A stretch of DNA of 13,033 nt, from contig PSRH01000010.1 in the NCBI GenBank assembly GCA_003175915.1, forward strand, positions 1 through 13,033, given 5' to 3'. This stretch comes from Candidatus Melainabacteria bacterium (lineage in GTDB: Bacteria > Cyanobacteriota > Vampirovibrionia > Obscuribacterales > Obscuribacteraceae). The translations under genes and the position numbers were made by a program. Under the pieces are notes generated by a model that saw only the letters and a list, made by a program, of their open reading frames with translations, made no database searches and was not told the origin of the DNA. Shown piece after piece: positions 1-7,269 of the stretch (its first letter is position 1; each line of letters starts with the position of its first letter).

Positions 1-14
1 ATTTGCATGAGCTT

Positions 15-215
15 GCTGAAATATTCTGGATTTTCAGCTAAGAAAATGGTTTACAACTCCTTTGCCGTAAATGAAGCCAAGTGCATTTAGCATACCCAAT
101 AAACCAGAGGTTGTATCTCAGAATAACATTCTGAACTGTAGAGTAATAGAGCGGTTCAATCTACAGTTGGCAGGAGCGCTCGTTGGACCTTCAATAGTAT
201 CTTGTTTAGACAAGA
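15..215. repeat. Cluster of four short inverted repeats in a gene-free stretch
   Basis: Positions 1-221 contain no ORF that I can support. They hold four perfect dyads: GCTGAAA/TTTCAGC (15-21 with 32-38), TCAGAAT/ATTCTGA (118-124 with 128-134, three-base loop), AACTGTAGA/TCTACAGTT (134-142 with 160-168, 17-base loop) and TCTTGT/ACAAGA (200-205 with 210-215, four-base loop). The second and third dyads abut at base 134. No T-run follows any of them, so an ordinary terminator is not supported. They could be a structured transcript, a 3' region of an upstream gene, or chance. The 9-bp dyad is the least likely to be accidental. Confidence 0.45.
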
Positions 216-221
216 CTTAGC

Positions 222-287
222 ATGATAGGCTGGTTCGACATCGAAGACCGTGATGGAAACGAGATGCGATGGTACCATTCTGACTAG
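222..287 (+). pseudogene. Possible C-terminal remnant of a VOC/glyoxalase-type gene
   Basis: From an ATG at 222 to a TAG at 285-287 the frame reads MIGWFDIEDRDGNEMRWYHSD. This closely matches the usual end of VOC (glyoxalase/bleomycin-resistance fold) proteins, where a hydrophobic-plus-acidic strand is followed by D-P-D-G-N and an aromatic-rich tail; here the proline is Arg. The frame is closed upstream by a TAG at 207-209, and I could not find the rest of such a gene in any frame of 1-221, so only the tail remains. A VOC neighbour would suit the DUF1801 gene 33 bases downstream, as small proteins of these kinds often sit together. The match is short and may be coincidence. Confidence 0.3.
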
Positions 288-320
288 TGATACTCATGTG
301 ATGGGTGAGCGACAACAACC

Positions 321-728
321 ATGAAGAAGACGAAAAGCGACTCGAAGAACGAAAAGCGAGGGAGCTCTCCCTCTCAGCTGATAGACGCGAGAATCAAGGA
401 GCTGAGTGATTGGCGGGGTGAGATGCTCGCTCGAGTCCGAACGCTCATCAAGCAGGCTGACCCCGAAGTCATCGAGGAGTGGAAGTGGAGAGGAGTTCCG
501 GTGTGGTACCACGACGGAATGATCTGCACAGGCGAGACTTACAAGAACATTGTGAAGATGACCTTTGCTAAAGGTGCCGCTTTGAAGGATCCTTCGGGGC
601 TCTTCAACTCAAGTCTTGACGGGAACACAAGACGTGCCATCGACATCCACGAGGGCGAGAAAATCGACGAGAAGGCCCTGATGGCTCTCGTTCGCGCTGC
701 TGTAACCCTAAACAGGTCCAAAGCCTGA
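321..728 (+). CDS. DUF1801 domain-containing protein
   Basis: A 135-residue soluble protein that I recognise as a DUF1801 (YdhG-like) family member. After a Lys/Ser-rich N-terminal tail (about residues 1-18) comes a single compact domain. Its hallmarks are the segment DPEVIEEWKWRGVPVW (about 47-62), followed by a short loop with GMICTGETYKNIVKMTF and a Gly-Ala-Leu-hydrophobic turn, then a C-terminal helix beginning near EKIDEKALMALV. The family is small, cytoplasmic and of unknown biochemical role; members are often found near VOC or SRPBCC proteins. No signal peptide or membrane segment is present. The start codon overlaps the TGA of a seven-codon ORF (301-324) as ATGA, and only a weak GTGAG lies upstream, so translation signals are poor. 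The gene ends in TGA, which matters for judging the in-frame TGA at 8347. Confidence 0.85.
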   Translation: MKKTKSDSKNEKRGSSPSQLIDARIKELSDWRGEMLARVRTLIKQADPEVIEEWKWRGVPVWYHDGMICTGETYKNIVKMTFAKGAALKDPSGLFNSSLDGNTRRAIDIHEGEKIDEKALMALVRAAVTLNRSKA

Positions 729-836
729 ACCTATTGCACGGTAATTGCAGCGATCTATCAAAATATCGAACCTATCCGACTGGCGATGATATTCGGTCCA
801 GCGGAAAGAAATCATTACTTTGATTCAAGGCTCCGC

Positions 837-874
837 AATATCAAAAAAGCTTTTTGACAAGTCTTTGATATTTT
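837..874 (+). terminator. AT-rich inverted repeat, possible terminator or operator
   Basis: A perfect 9-bp dyad, AATATCAAA (837-845) and TTTGATATT (864-872), encloses an 18-base loop that itself contains the palindrome AAAAAGCTTTTT (844-855). The right arm runs into four T residues at 871-874. It lies about 110 bases after the DUF1801 stop and about 145 bases before the next start. A weak rho-independent terminator is possible, but the stem has almost no G or C, so an operator-type or AT-rich promoter element for the downstream gene is an equal alternative. Confidence 0.35.
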
Positions 875-1016
875 CGCCTCAGGGCAGATTTTGACCTGAT
901 AAATATCAATTCGATCAACTAATCGTTGTTTTGATTCGATCCAATATTGATGTGTTTTTGACGAACACTGCATACGATCGATTGTGGAGCTAAGTGATAC
1001 CACAGGAGTGTTATTT

Positions 1017-2015
1017 ATGTTAGAAAATCGGCCGCAAGACATTGAACATCTAAGAGGAGCTCTAGAAAAACAGACAGTACGCTTCAACTTGGCTCAAAGC
1101 TTACCGATTAGCTATGACAGGCCTGTTAGAGACAGAAATGCTGCGGACACGCCGATGAGAAAACACGGCTTTACCGGTGCCGATCTATTGCTGGCTCTTA
1201 ATAATGGCTCGGATGATCCAGGACAGCCGGAGGAAACGACAAACGACTTCAATCGGATCAGGCGTGATGCGCGGCGCAGGATAACAGAAGTAACACCTGA
1301 CTGGTCCCATCACCGGGATCGCAAACTCAAGATTGATTATAATACCAACGATAATCCGAATGAGGTTACCTTTGCGGATCAAGGCGTGTTGCGCAGAAGG
1401 AACGGTAAGTGGGAACTCCTTGATAAGAATGGCGATAAAACCGATACTATCCCCGGTTTTCCAAAGATTGACGCCGGCAAAATTGTCGATGTCGAGATGG
1501 ACCAGAAAACCGCTGCACTCACTTTGAAGTTTAGTGATGACAGCACGATGACTAAGTATGCCGATGGTTCCGTGATCGCCCGCAATAGTGATGGCAAACC
1601 AACCAGAATTCTATCAGCCAGGGATTTCTTCTCAAACAGCGGTAGAGAAATTAGTGTCGAGTATGCCAATGGTAAGGAGCAACAGGTGGCCATTGGCGAT
1701 GCAGGTGGTACATTACTCTTCCAAAAGCAGGCTGATGGCTCGTGGTTGGGTGGCCAGATAAACCCCAAAACTAAAGAAGTAACGCACTTTCCTTCAGTCC
1801 GGGATGTGACAGTCGATCGTGAACAAGGAACCGTATACGTTGATCTAGGGGCGGGTTATAGCATTAAAGCTGAGTCACCACAGGGAAAGAAAGTTGAAGG
1901 TCAGGTTAAGCGCATGGTCTTTGCCAAGGATGGAACTAAACGACTCGAGCTGCAAGATGGCACGATTGTTACCATCAACGCCGAAGGCGGTGTGACGAAC
2001 GTGCGCACCAGGTGA
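1017..2015 (+). CDS. Uncharacterised beta-rich Asp-Gly repeat protein
   Basis: Not assigned to a named family. A GTG-initiated frame opens at 984, but ATG 1017 is preferred because AGGAG (1004-1008) lies 8 bases upstream of it; this gives 332 residues. There is no signal peptide or membrane segment. The first 110 residues or so are polar and probably partly disordered. The rest is a run of short beta-strand units that recur as hydrophobic strand, D/N-G turn, polar strand, with phrases such as YADGSVIARNSDGKPT, RRNGKWELLDKNGDKT and LELQDGTIVTINAEGG. This resembles the DG-rich YD/RHS-like sheets common in large Obscuribacterales proteins, here in a short form. No catalytic motif is visible. It converges on the membrane gene at 2025, with only 9 bases between the stops. 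A structural or binding role is a guess. Confidence 0.75.
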   Translation: MLENRPQDIEHLRGALEKQTVRFNLAQSLPISYDRPVRDRNAADTPMRKHGFTGADLLLALNNGSDDPGQPEETTNDFNRIRRDARRRITEVTPDWSHHRDRKLKIDYNTNDNPNEVTFADQGVLRRRNGKWELLDKNGDKTDTIPGFPKIDAGKIVDVEMDQKTAALTLKFSDDSTMTKYADGSVIARNSDGKPTRILSARDFFSNSGREISVEYANGKEQQVAIGDAGGTLLFQKQADGSWLGGQINPKTKEVTHFPSVRDVTVDREQGTVYVDLGAGYSIKAESPQGKKVEGQVKRMVFAKDGTKRLELQDGTIVTINAEGGVTNVRTR

Positions 2016-2024
2016 AAGGTGACG

Positions 2025-2297
2025 CTATTTCTTTGACTCCTCTTTCTTAATTGTCCAGTGAATAGCCAGACCTGGAACGAACAGCACAAAAATCGCGTAG
2101 AACTTAGCAACACTGAGGAAGTCGATCACTATAGTGTTCACTCTCTCAGGAGGAATGTGATACCAACTGGAGGTCAATCCTGTCCATGTTTCTGAAAGAG
2201 GTATCCAGATAAGCGCCGACAGGATAAGAAAGGCATAGCAAAGCGCTGCCGATCTGAGCAATATACTACGAACTAAACGAAGCGATTCCAATGTCAT
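2025..2297 (-). CDS. Small two-span inner-membrane protein
   Basis: Unrecognised. The open frame extends back to an ATG at 2357, but the internal ATG at 2297 is chosen because GAGGT (2306-2310 on the plus strand, read in complement) lies 8 bases before it, while ATG 2357 has no comparable signal. The resulting 90-residue protein has a short basic N-terminus, a first hydrophobic span at about residues 12-33, a polar loop with Trp and Tyr (SETWTGLTSSWYHIPPE), a second span at about 55-80, and a charged KKEESKK tail. Two spans with both ends probably cytoplasmic is the simplest topology. It sits 150 bases downstream of another minus-strand membrane protein gene and could be co-transcribed with it. 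Nothing suggests a toxin or holin beyond size. Confidence 0.65.
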   Translation of the reverse strand: MTLESLRLVRSILLRSAALCYAFLILSALIWIPLSETWTGLTSSWYHIPPERVNTIVIDFLSVAKFYAIFVLFVPGLAIHWTIKKEESKK

Positions 2298-2447
2298 TGT
2301 TCTGTACCTCACAAATACCACCGCTGACTCTAATTGTAGCTGGCTTAAAGATTTCATCCGTCAAAATTTACGCCTTCAGACAGACCTGCCCAAGCACATC
2401 AATGACTGGGCTAGAACTTTCTCTCAAAAGGCGTCCTTCGGCAGTCG

Positions 2448-3155
2448 CTATAGCTTGTACGTCCTAAGGTAGTCGTTCTTCTTATCGTATCTGTTGTACA
2501 GTTCGAGATGGCTTGGCAACGCATCTCTGACTTGGAAATGAGAGTTTCTCGCCAATAGCTTATTGTTCAATTTCTCGACTGCCTCTGAACCTTTGTTTAG
2601 CCTGAAGAGCCAAAATAGAGCATCATTCTTTGGAAACTCTCCTTCGTGCAAAGAGGGAAGCACGGTCTCTAATAGCCGTTCATTAGTGTAGTATCGCGAG
2701 ATTTCAAACCCGAGTACGACTACCGCAAATGCAATGGAAAATATGAGAACAAACCCTTCAGCAGCCAACAGCGGCGATTCAACAAAATTGTGTGGGGCGC
2801 CATGAGCAAGAAGTATTCCTTGCAATGCGGGTCCAATCCGCAAACCACAAAACACTCCAAAAATTGAACCCAAAGTATTGAAAACCGGTCCACCAAACAT
2901 CGGTATCTCCGACCGCGGACTTTGATAACTGTTCATAGCTTCCAAGGCTGGGGAAAGAAAGAATGTCAGGAACAGATTGAATAGAATCAGAAAAGGTATT
3001 GCTAGGGTTAGCAACCAGAAAGCAACAATGATGTTGATGAAACATAGCGCACCCAAAAGAAATCCGATAGGAATCATTTCCAAGGCAAGTAGAACAGCCT
3101 GACCGCAAAAAATGCCTGCCATCTTAATGAAGCATTTGGGCGCAGTAATAAGCAT
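2448..3155 (-). CDS. Multi-span membrane protein of unknown function
   Basis: A 235-residue protein that I do not recognise. Hydrophobic segments at about residues 13-36 and 38-66 are nearly continuous. A loop with Pro, Arg and Ser follows, then a weaker Gly-rich hydrophobic stretch (about 85-112) and a strong span at about 122-146. The last 90 residues are soluble, charged and probably helical, with many Leu, Asn, Glu and Arg residues and an aromatic-basic end (YNRYDKKNDYLRTYKL). That gives three or four spans plus a cytoplasmic tail. No transporter signature, catalytic dyad or metal site is apparent. No clear Shine-Dalgarno sequence precedes ATG 3155, and the ATG at 3122 is no better, so the start is uncertain. 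The next gene upstream points the other way. Confidence 0.7.
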   Translation of the reverse strand: MLITAPKCFIKMAGIFCGQAVLLALEMIPIGFLLGALCFINIIVAFWLLTLAIPFLILFNLFLTFFLSPALEAMNSYQSPRSEIPMFGGPVFNTLGSIFGVFCGLRIGPALQGILLAHGAPHNFVESPLLAAEGFVLIFSIAFAVVVLGFEISRYYTNERLLETVLPSLHEGEFPKNDALFWLFRLNKGSEAVEKLNNKLLARNSHFQVRDALPSHLELYNRYDKKNDYLRTYKL

Positions 3156-3415
3156 CGGCTTTGAATAGGGTAATGCTACGCGGATATCAAAATCAGTTTA
3201 CCCCATCGATTGCCCGCCGCCAGTGAGAACCTGACAGTTCATTAGATGTCAGAGATGGTCCTGGAGCGTAGCTAGCAGGGCATTTTCCACCTTTTCTTAC
3301 TCGGTTCATTTGAAGGGTATTGATCCATAAATTTTCCACAATTGCTCCATCCGCCTTCCACAGGAAATCCTTAGACTGGGGTCATTACTAGCACTTCAAG
3401 TCGGAGGTAACGCTC

Positions 3416-4093
3416 ATGGTTGCTCCAAACTTCTCAAATTACCCTGGGCCAACCGGAAAGAAACTGTCGGGCGACGCTATCAGCGTCACGTTCGCTCTCC
3501 CATGCGAAAAGGAAAAGGCCGAAAGAATCTGTCGTCTATTCCTGGACGCTGCTGCTTTCAAATACATAGAGTTCGGAACTAAGCATTTCGTGTGGATGCA
3601 TCGCAAAACCCAGACCAGCCAGCGAATTGTCGAACTTTCCTTTCAGGTGAAGGCAATTAAGCAAACAGGGGTGACGATACGTTCAACCGCCAGCTCGAAA
3701 TTCGATAACCTTAACTGCAAGCTTGACCTCTACTATTTGCGCACCAGCGTACTAGCTTTTGCTGCAGCGTTTGAACCAACTCAGACTGATCCTGTTAGCA
3801 AAGCTGAAAATCCATATACACACCCCCTCATGCTGCTCCGGCTGTCCCACCATGCAGATAAAGAGGTGCGTCTGGCTGTAGCCGACAATCCATCTTCCCC
3901 GCGGTTGGCCCTAATGAGACTGTCCCGCGATCGTGATCCTGACATAAGATACGCCATGGCAGAAAACCATAACATCTGGCCGCCGATACTCAGACATTTA
4001 ACAATGGATGAAAACCCCTACGTGCAATCGCGCGCCGAGCGAACATTCGAACGAATCGTTGCTCTAGGGGGCGCTGAAACGGCTTATCATTAG
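3416..4093 (+). CDS. Protein with C-terminal LRV/HEAT-like helical repeats
   Basis: A 225-residue protein whose start is well fixed by GGAGG (3403-3407), 8 bases upstream. Residues 1 to about 125 form an unrecognised alpha/beta-looking domain. Residues 132-157, 158-183 and 184-209 are three tandem 26-residue repeats of the pattern N-P-x-x-P-x-x-L-x-x-L-x-x-D-x-D-x-x-V-R-x-x-x-A; the first two are best conserved (EVRLAVADNPSSP, DIRYAMAENHN). This is the leucine-rich-variant/HEAT-like type of helical-pair repeat, generally a protein-binding solenoid. There is no signal peptide, so it is probably cytoplasmic. The gene is convergent with the response regulator gene and the two stop codons share bases (TTAG at 4090-4093). 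A regulatory or scaffold role beside the two-component genes is inference from position only. Confidence 0.75.
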   Translation: MVAPNFSNYPGPTGKKLSGDAISVTFALPCEKEKAERICRLFLDAAAFKYIEFGTKHFVWMHRKTQTSQRIVELSFQVKAIKQTGVTIRSTASSKFDNLNCKLDLYYLRTSVLAFAAAFEPTQTDPVSKAENPYTHPLMLLRLSHHADKEVRLAVADNPSSPRLALMRLSRDRDPDIRYAMAENHNIWPPILRHLTMDENPYVQSRAERTFERIVALGGAETAYH

Positions 4094-4779
4094 GTCGTCT
4101 CTTTTGGTGGAACGAGCTTGTAGCCGACACCATGAACGGTGCTAATCAGCGATGACTCATCTACCTTTTCCAACTTCTTTCTGAGGTTCTTGATATGAGT
4201 TCTGACAATCTCGGGCGAGCTTACCTCATCGGCTGTCCAGACACGGCTCATAACGGCTTCGCAACTAAAGACAACATGTGGATGGCGCATGAGGAATTCG
4301 AGAATGGCAAATTCTTTGGGGAGCAATTTCAAGTCTTCTTCGTTATGTGTCACTCGAAACGTGCGAGGATCAAGCGACAATTTGCCTACCTTCAGTACGT
4401 CACTTGTGATCTTTGAGGACGCACGCCGAAGTAGCGCCCGAATTCTGGCAGACAGTTCGCGCACTTCAAATGGTTTGACCAGATAATCATCGAAGCCCGC
4501 TCCCAGGCCTTCTTCCTTTTCCGTAAGCTTGCTTTTGCCAGTAAGCATAAGCATCAAAGCGCTACCACCTTGCGACCGATATTCACGGCAAATGTCCAAT
4601 CCCGTCATATCAGGCAAATTCCAATCCACGATCGCGACATCGTAGTCGTAGGCGCGCAACCTGGACAACCCTTCCCTGCCATTGTCCGTTTCTTCTACAG
4701 TGTAGTGCTCCAACCGGAGCTGGTCGCTCACAGTTTTTCGCACCGCCTGGTCATCTTCAATAACGAGGATTTTAGCCAT
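4090..4779 (-). CDS. OmpR/PhoB-family response regulator
   Basis: A 229-residue two-component response regulator. The receiver domain (about 1-118) has the acidic pocket Glu8, Asp9 and Asp10, the phospho-acceptor Asp52 in the segment VDWNLPDMTG, the switch residue Thr80 and the invariant Lys102 of VKPFE, so it should be phosphorylated normally. A winged-helix DNA-binding domain of the Trans_Reg_C type follows (about 130-225), with the usual LLPKEFAILEFLMRHP helix, the recognition segment SPEIVRTHIKNLRKKLEK and the hairpin ending VHGVGYKL. It should act as a cytoplasmic dimer binding promoter DNA. It is divergent from the histidine kinase gene across 133 bases, making that kinase the likely partner. 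The Shine-Dalgarno sequence before ATG 4779 is weak. Confidence 0.93.
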   Translation of the reverse strand: MAKILVIEDDQAVRKTVSDQLRLEHYTVEETDNGREGLSRLRAYDYDVAIVDWNLPDMTGLDICREYRSQGGSALMLMLTGKSKLTEKEEGLGAGFDDYLVKPFEVRELSARIRALLRRASSKITSDVLKVGKLSLDPRTFRVTHNEEDLKLLPKEFAILEFLMRHPHVVFSCEAVMSRVWTADEVSSPEIVRTHIKNLRKKLEKVDESSLISTVHGVGYKLVPPKETT

Positions 4780-4912
4780 GAGTGTTACAAGAATGCCTGA
4801 GAGGCGTCTGTCCCGGTTAAACTTACCCCAAACTTCTATAGCTGAAACCGGCAGGGCAATTTGTGGCTATATTGAACCACTGTTACGGCACATCTCTCAA
4901 TGAGGTATAAAG
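4780..4912. promoter_or_regulatory. Divergent spacer between regulator and kinase genes
   Basis: These 133 bases must carry the start signals for both the minus-strand regulator gene and the plus-strand kinase gene. GAGGT at 4902-4906 is a good ribosome-binding site 6 bases before the TTG at 4913. TATATT at 4868-4873 is a possible plus-strand -10 but has no convincing -35. No clear direct-repeat OmpR-type operator was visible by eye. Autoregulation of the pair from here is expected for such systems but is not shown by the sequence. Confidence 0.4.
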
Positions 4913-6928
4913 TTGTCATGCTGCTTCTTTGTGCTTCTTGATATGACGGACCAACAGATAGATACAAGCCTGCTGCGATGGTTTCGCATTACCGACGGAA
5001 TTACGGCCGCGGTTGTAATGATTTTGGCCGCGACGATCGTGGCGGGCAGAGTGTTGGACATCGAAGCTCTCAAAATCGCCACCGGCGGTGCAGGACTTGG
5101 CATGCTTTTCTGCGCTCTGTCATTGCTTTTGTTCCTGGCCGACCCATACCGGCGCCTCCTCTCTAAAGTTGCCTATGCCTTCGCTTTTGCTGCAGTACTG
5201 CTTTCCGGGGTGAATCTTGCTCGTTACTTCATGGATTTGGAGTTGGTCAACACTTTTTCACGGCTTGATGTTGGTGGATTTCAGCTTGCTTTATTGGTGA
5301 CCATGTCTCCAAGCGATGCAATCATGATCACGCTCATTGGCTTGTCACTTTTGCTCAGGGACGTTTCGTTCAAGGGCTTTCGCCCGTCTGAATTGATTTC
5401 GTTCATCGCTACCCTCGCCTGCTTAATGACTATGCTCGGCGTAATCCTCGAAATTGACACATTCTGTATGTTTTATGCTTGCGCAAAAATCTCACCTGTT
5501 GTTGGCGTTGCCTTCGGGATGCTCGGCTTGGCGACGCTTTGTGCCCGGCCATCAGAGGGTTTCGTTTCCTTGTTGCTTAGCCAGAATGCTGGCGGGGCGT
5601 CGGCCAGGCGTCTTATCCCGTCAGCTTTGATCATTCCGCTGGCGGTGAGCTCGGTCCGCATGTATGTCTTCCGATTGGGGCTTCCAGAAGAGTTCGGGAT
5701 GACATTCATGGTTGCTGCCATGATGCTTTCCTTCGCGCTTCTGTTGTGTTGGAATTCATGGTCAATTGAAAACTTAGATACAGCCAGACAGAGGGCAATG
5801 CTCAAAGCCACGCAAAGCGAAAGACGGACTCGCATGGTGATTCAACAGGCTATCGACGCTTTTATAGCTGTTGATGCGGACGGCACCATCAAAGATTGGA
5901 ACCAGCGAGCCACCGACACCTTCGGATTCTTGCGCGAGGAAGCGCTCGGTAAGTCCCTCTTTGAGCTCATTGTGCCGGAAAAACTTACCGAAGGTGCGAT
6001 AGAGGCTATTAAGGAGTTCCTCAGCCGTTCAAAGAGTACGGCCCCCAGCAGACCTCTTGAATCCTACGCCAAGAGAAAAGATGGCGTGGAGTTTCCCGTG
6101 GAACTTTCCCTGTTTCCAGTGGACACCGAATCCGAACGACTGATGTGTGCGTTTGTCCGCGACATAACCGAGCGTAAGATGATTGAGCAGCGTTTCAAGG
6201 AATTCTATTCAACCGCTTCTCACGAGCTAAGATCGCCGCTCACATCAATACGTGGCAGCCTTAGTTTGATCAAAGATCTCTGGAAGAACGTCCCGCAGAC
6301 CGCGCAAGAGATGCTCAATTCCGCCGATAATAGCCTGGATCGATTAGTAAGATTGGTCAACGACATGCTCGATGTTAAACGAATCCAGGAGGCTCAGCTT
6401 AACCTGGAGCTTGTTCCGCTCGATCCAGTTTGGGTGGTAACTACGGCGGTCGATGGATTGAGAGCAATGGCAGCTAAAGCAGAAGTCGAGCTGGAGGTAA
6501 TGTTTGATTCTGTCGCTATCTTCACTGGCGACGTCGATCGAGTAGTACAGGTTCTCACTAACCTTGTTTCTAACGCCATCAAATTTACGCCACCCGGAAA
6601 GATGATTGTTGTCCGCGTTACAAATTCGGTCGATGCAAAACGCCTGCGCTTTCTTGTGGAGGATCAGGGTCCCGGAATCTCTCCCGAGCAGTTACCAAAG
6701 TTATTCAATAAATTTGCCCAGCTGGCTGACGGACAATCCAAATTGGGGACGGGTTTGGGGCTATTCATCTCAAAGGCAATCGTGGAGGAGCATGGCGGAG
6801 TGATTGGTGTAGAGAGTAGCGTCGGTAAAGGAACGACCTTTTGGTTCGAATTGCCGCTTACGCCTCCGCAACCGATTCGGACAGAGCTTAAGTCTGAGGC
6901 TTTACAGCACTTGGACATCGAGGCATAG
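4913..6928 (+). CDS. Membrane-bound PAS sensor histidine kinase
   Basis: A 671-residue sensor kinase. Residues about 28-282 hold seven or eight hydrophobic spans with short loops, an integral-membrane sensor of the MASE-like kind that I cannot name. A PAS domain follows (about 303-422; AIDAFIAVDADGTIKDWN and the closing FVRDITERK), then a HisKA dimerisation helix with phospho-acceptor His437 in STASHELRSP. The HATPase_c domain has its N box at LTNLVSNAIKF (Asn554), G1 at DQGPGIS (584-590) and G2 at GTGLGLFISKAI (612-623). All kinase motifs are intact. The start is probably TTG 4913, 6 bases after GAGGT; ATG 4943 is in frame (661 residues) but lacks a ribosome-binding site. The divergent response regulator is the likely phosphotransfer partner. 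Confidence 0.92.
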   Translation: MSCCFFVLLDMTDQQIDTSLLRWFRITDGITAAVVMILAATIVAGRVLDIEALKIATGGAGLGMLFCALSLLLFLADPYRRLLSKVAYAFAFAAVLLSGVNLARYFMDLELVNTFSRLDVGGFQLALLVTMSPSDAIMITLIGLSLLLRDVSFKGFRPSELISFIATLACLMTMLGVILEIDTFCMFYACAKISPVVGVAFGMLGLATLCARPSEGFVSLLLSQNAGGASARRLIPSALIIPLAVSSVRMYVFRLGLPEEFGMTFMVAAMMLSFALLLCWNSWSIENLDTARQRAMLKATQSERRTRMVIQQAIDAFIAVDADGTIKDWNQRATDTFGFLREEALGKSLFELIVPEKLTEGAIEAIKEFLSRSKSTAPSRPLESYAKRKDGVEFPVELSLFPVDTESERLMCAFVRDITERKMIEQRFKEFYSTASHELRSPLTSIRGSLSLIKDLWKNVPQTAQEMLNSADNSLDRLVRLVNDMLDVKRIQEAQLNLELVPLDPVWVVTTAVDGLRAMAAKAEVELEVMFDSVAIFTGDVDRVVQVLTNLVSNAIKFTPPGKMIVVRVTNSVDAKRLRFLVEDQGPGISPEQLPKLFNKFAQLADGQSKLGTGLGLFISKAIVEEHGGVIGVESSVGKGTTFWFELPLTPPQPIRTELKSEALQHLDIEA

Positions 6929-6956
6929 ACCCGGTCAATAGCTATACTTGCTTGTC

Positions 6957-7160
6957 TCATTGTCTTACCTTATATCCGCCAGTGGCGGTCATCGTCCATT
7001 GAATGGAATAGGGGGCTTCGGCGATCCAGGCGGCGCTTGCCGAGATTTCATCGCTGACTATGGCAACGAACCTGGCTAACTGTTCAGTCAATCTGTGAGT
7101 ACGGCTCTCAGCTGATCTCATTCTGGCGATACGTCCAATTACTTTTCTCGGGATTAACAT
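6957..7160 (-). CDS. Small unknown protein with strong ribosome-binding site
   Basis: A 67-residue protein of unknown function. The open frame reaches ATG 7175, but ATG 7160 is chosen because GGAGGAG (7167-7173 on the plus strand, read in complement) lies 6 bases upstream, inside the longer frame. The first half is basic (RKVIGRIARMRSAESRTHR). A moderately hydrophobic amphipathic stretch follows (about 24-47) and then a Thr/Gly-rich tail. There is no convincing transmembrane helix. It ends 28 bases from the convergent histidine kinase stop. The near-perfect ribosome-binding site is the main reason for believing the gene; codon evidence is thin at this length and no family comes to mind. Confidence 0.5.
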   Translation of the reverse strand: MLIPRKVIGRIARMRSAESRTHRLTEQLARFVAIVSDEISASAAWIAEAPYSIQWTMTATGGYKVRQ

Positions 7161-7269
7161 TTGCGGCTCCTCCATGAAGCTATGACACCAAGATAGCTAC
7201 GTCCTCTGGAGAAGACTTGGAGAGTATATGGAAAATTTGTGGAATCCCGAAAGAGCGGCAGGGCCGGGG

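Noticed and set aside
1..111. Open frame from the left edge to a TAG at 109-111
   Set aside because: Only 36 codons, with no recognisable motif and no codon or ribosome-binding support.
301..324. Seven-codon ORF (MGERQQP) overlapping the DUF1801 start as ATGA
   Set aside because: It has no ribosome-binding site of its own, and an overlap of this size arises easily by chance.
2388..2411. GCCCA/TGGGC dyad after the 2448-3155 gene as a terminator
   Set aside because: Only five pairs with a 14-base loop and no T-run on the minus strand.
3283..3362. Three DnaA-box-like TTTTCCAC/CTTCCACA elements, suggesting an origin
   Set aside because: Each has mismatches to TTATCCACA, and no AT-rich unwinding region or dnaA/dnaN gene is nearby.
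4858..4866. AATTTGTGG, present also at 7234-7242, as a shared operator
   Set aside because: A 9-base match occurring twice in 13 kb is expected by chance and the flanks do not agree.
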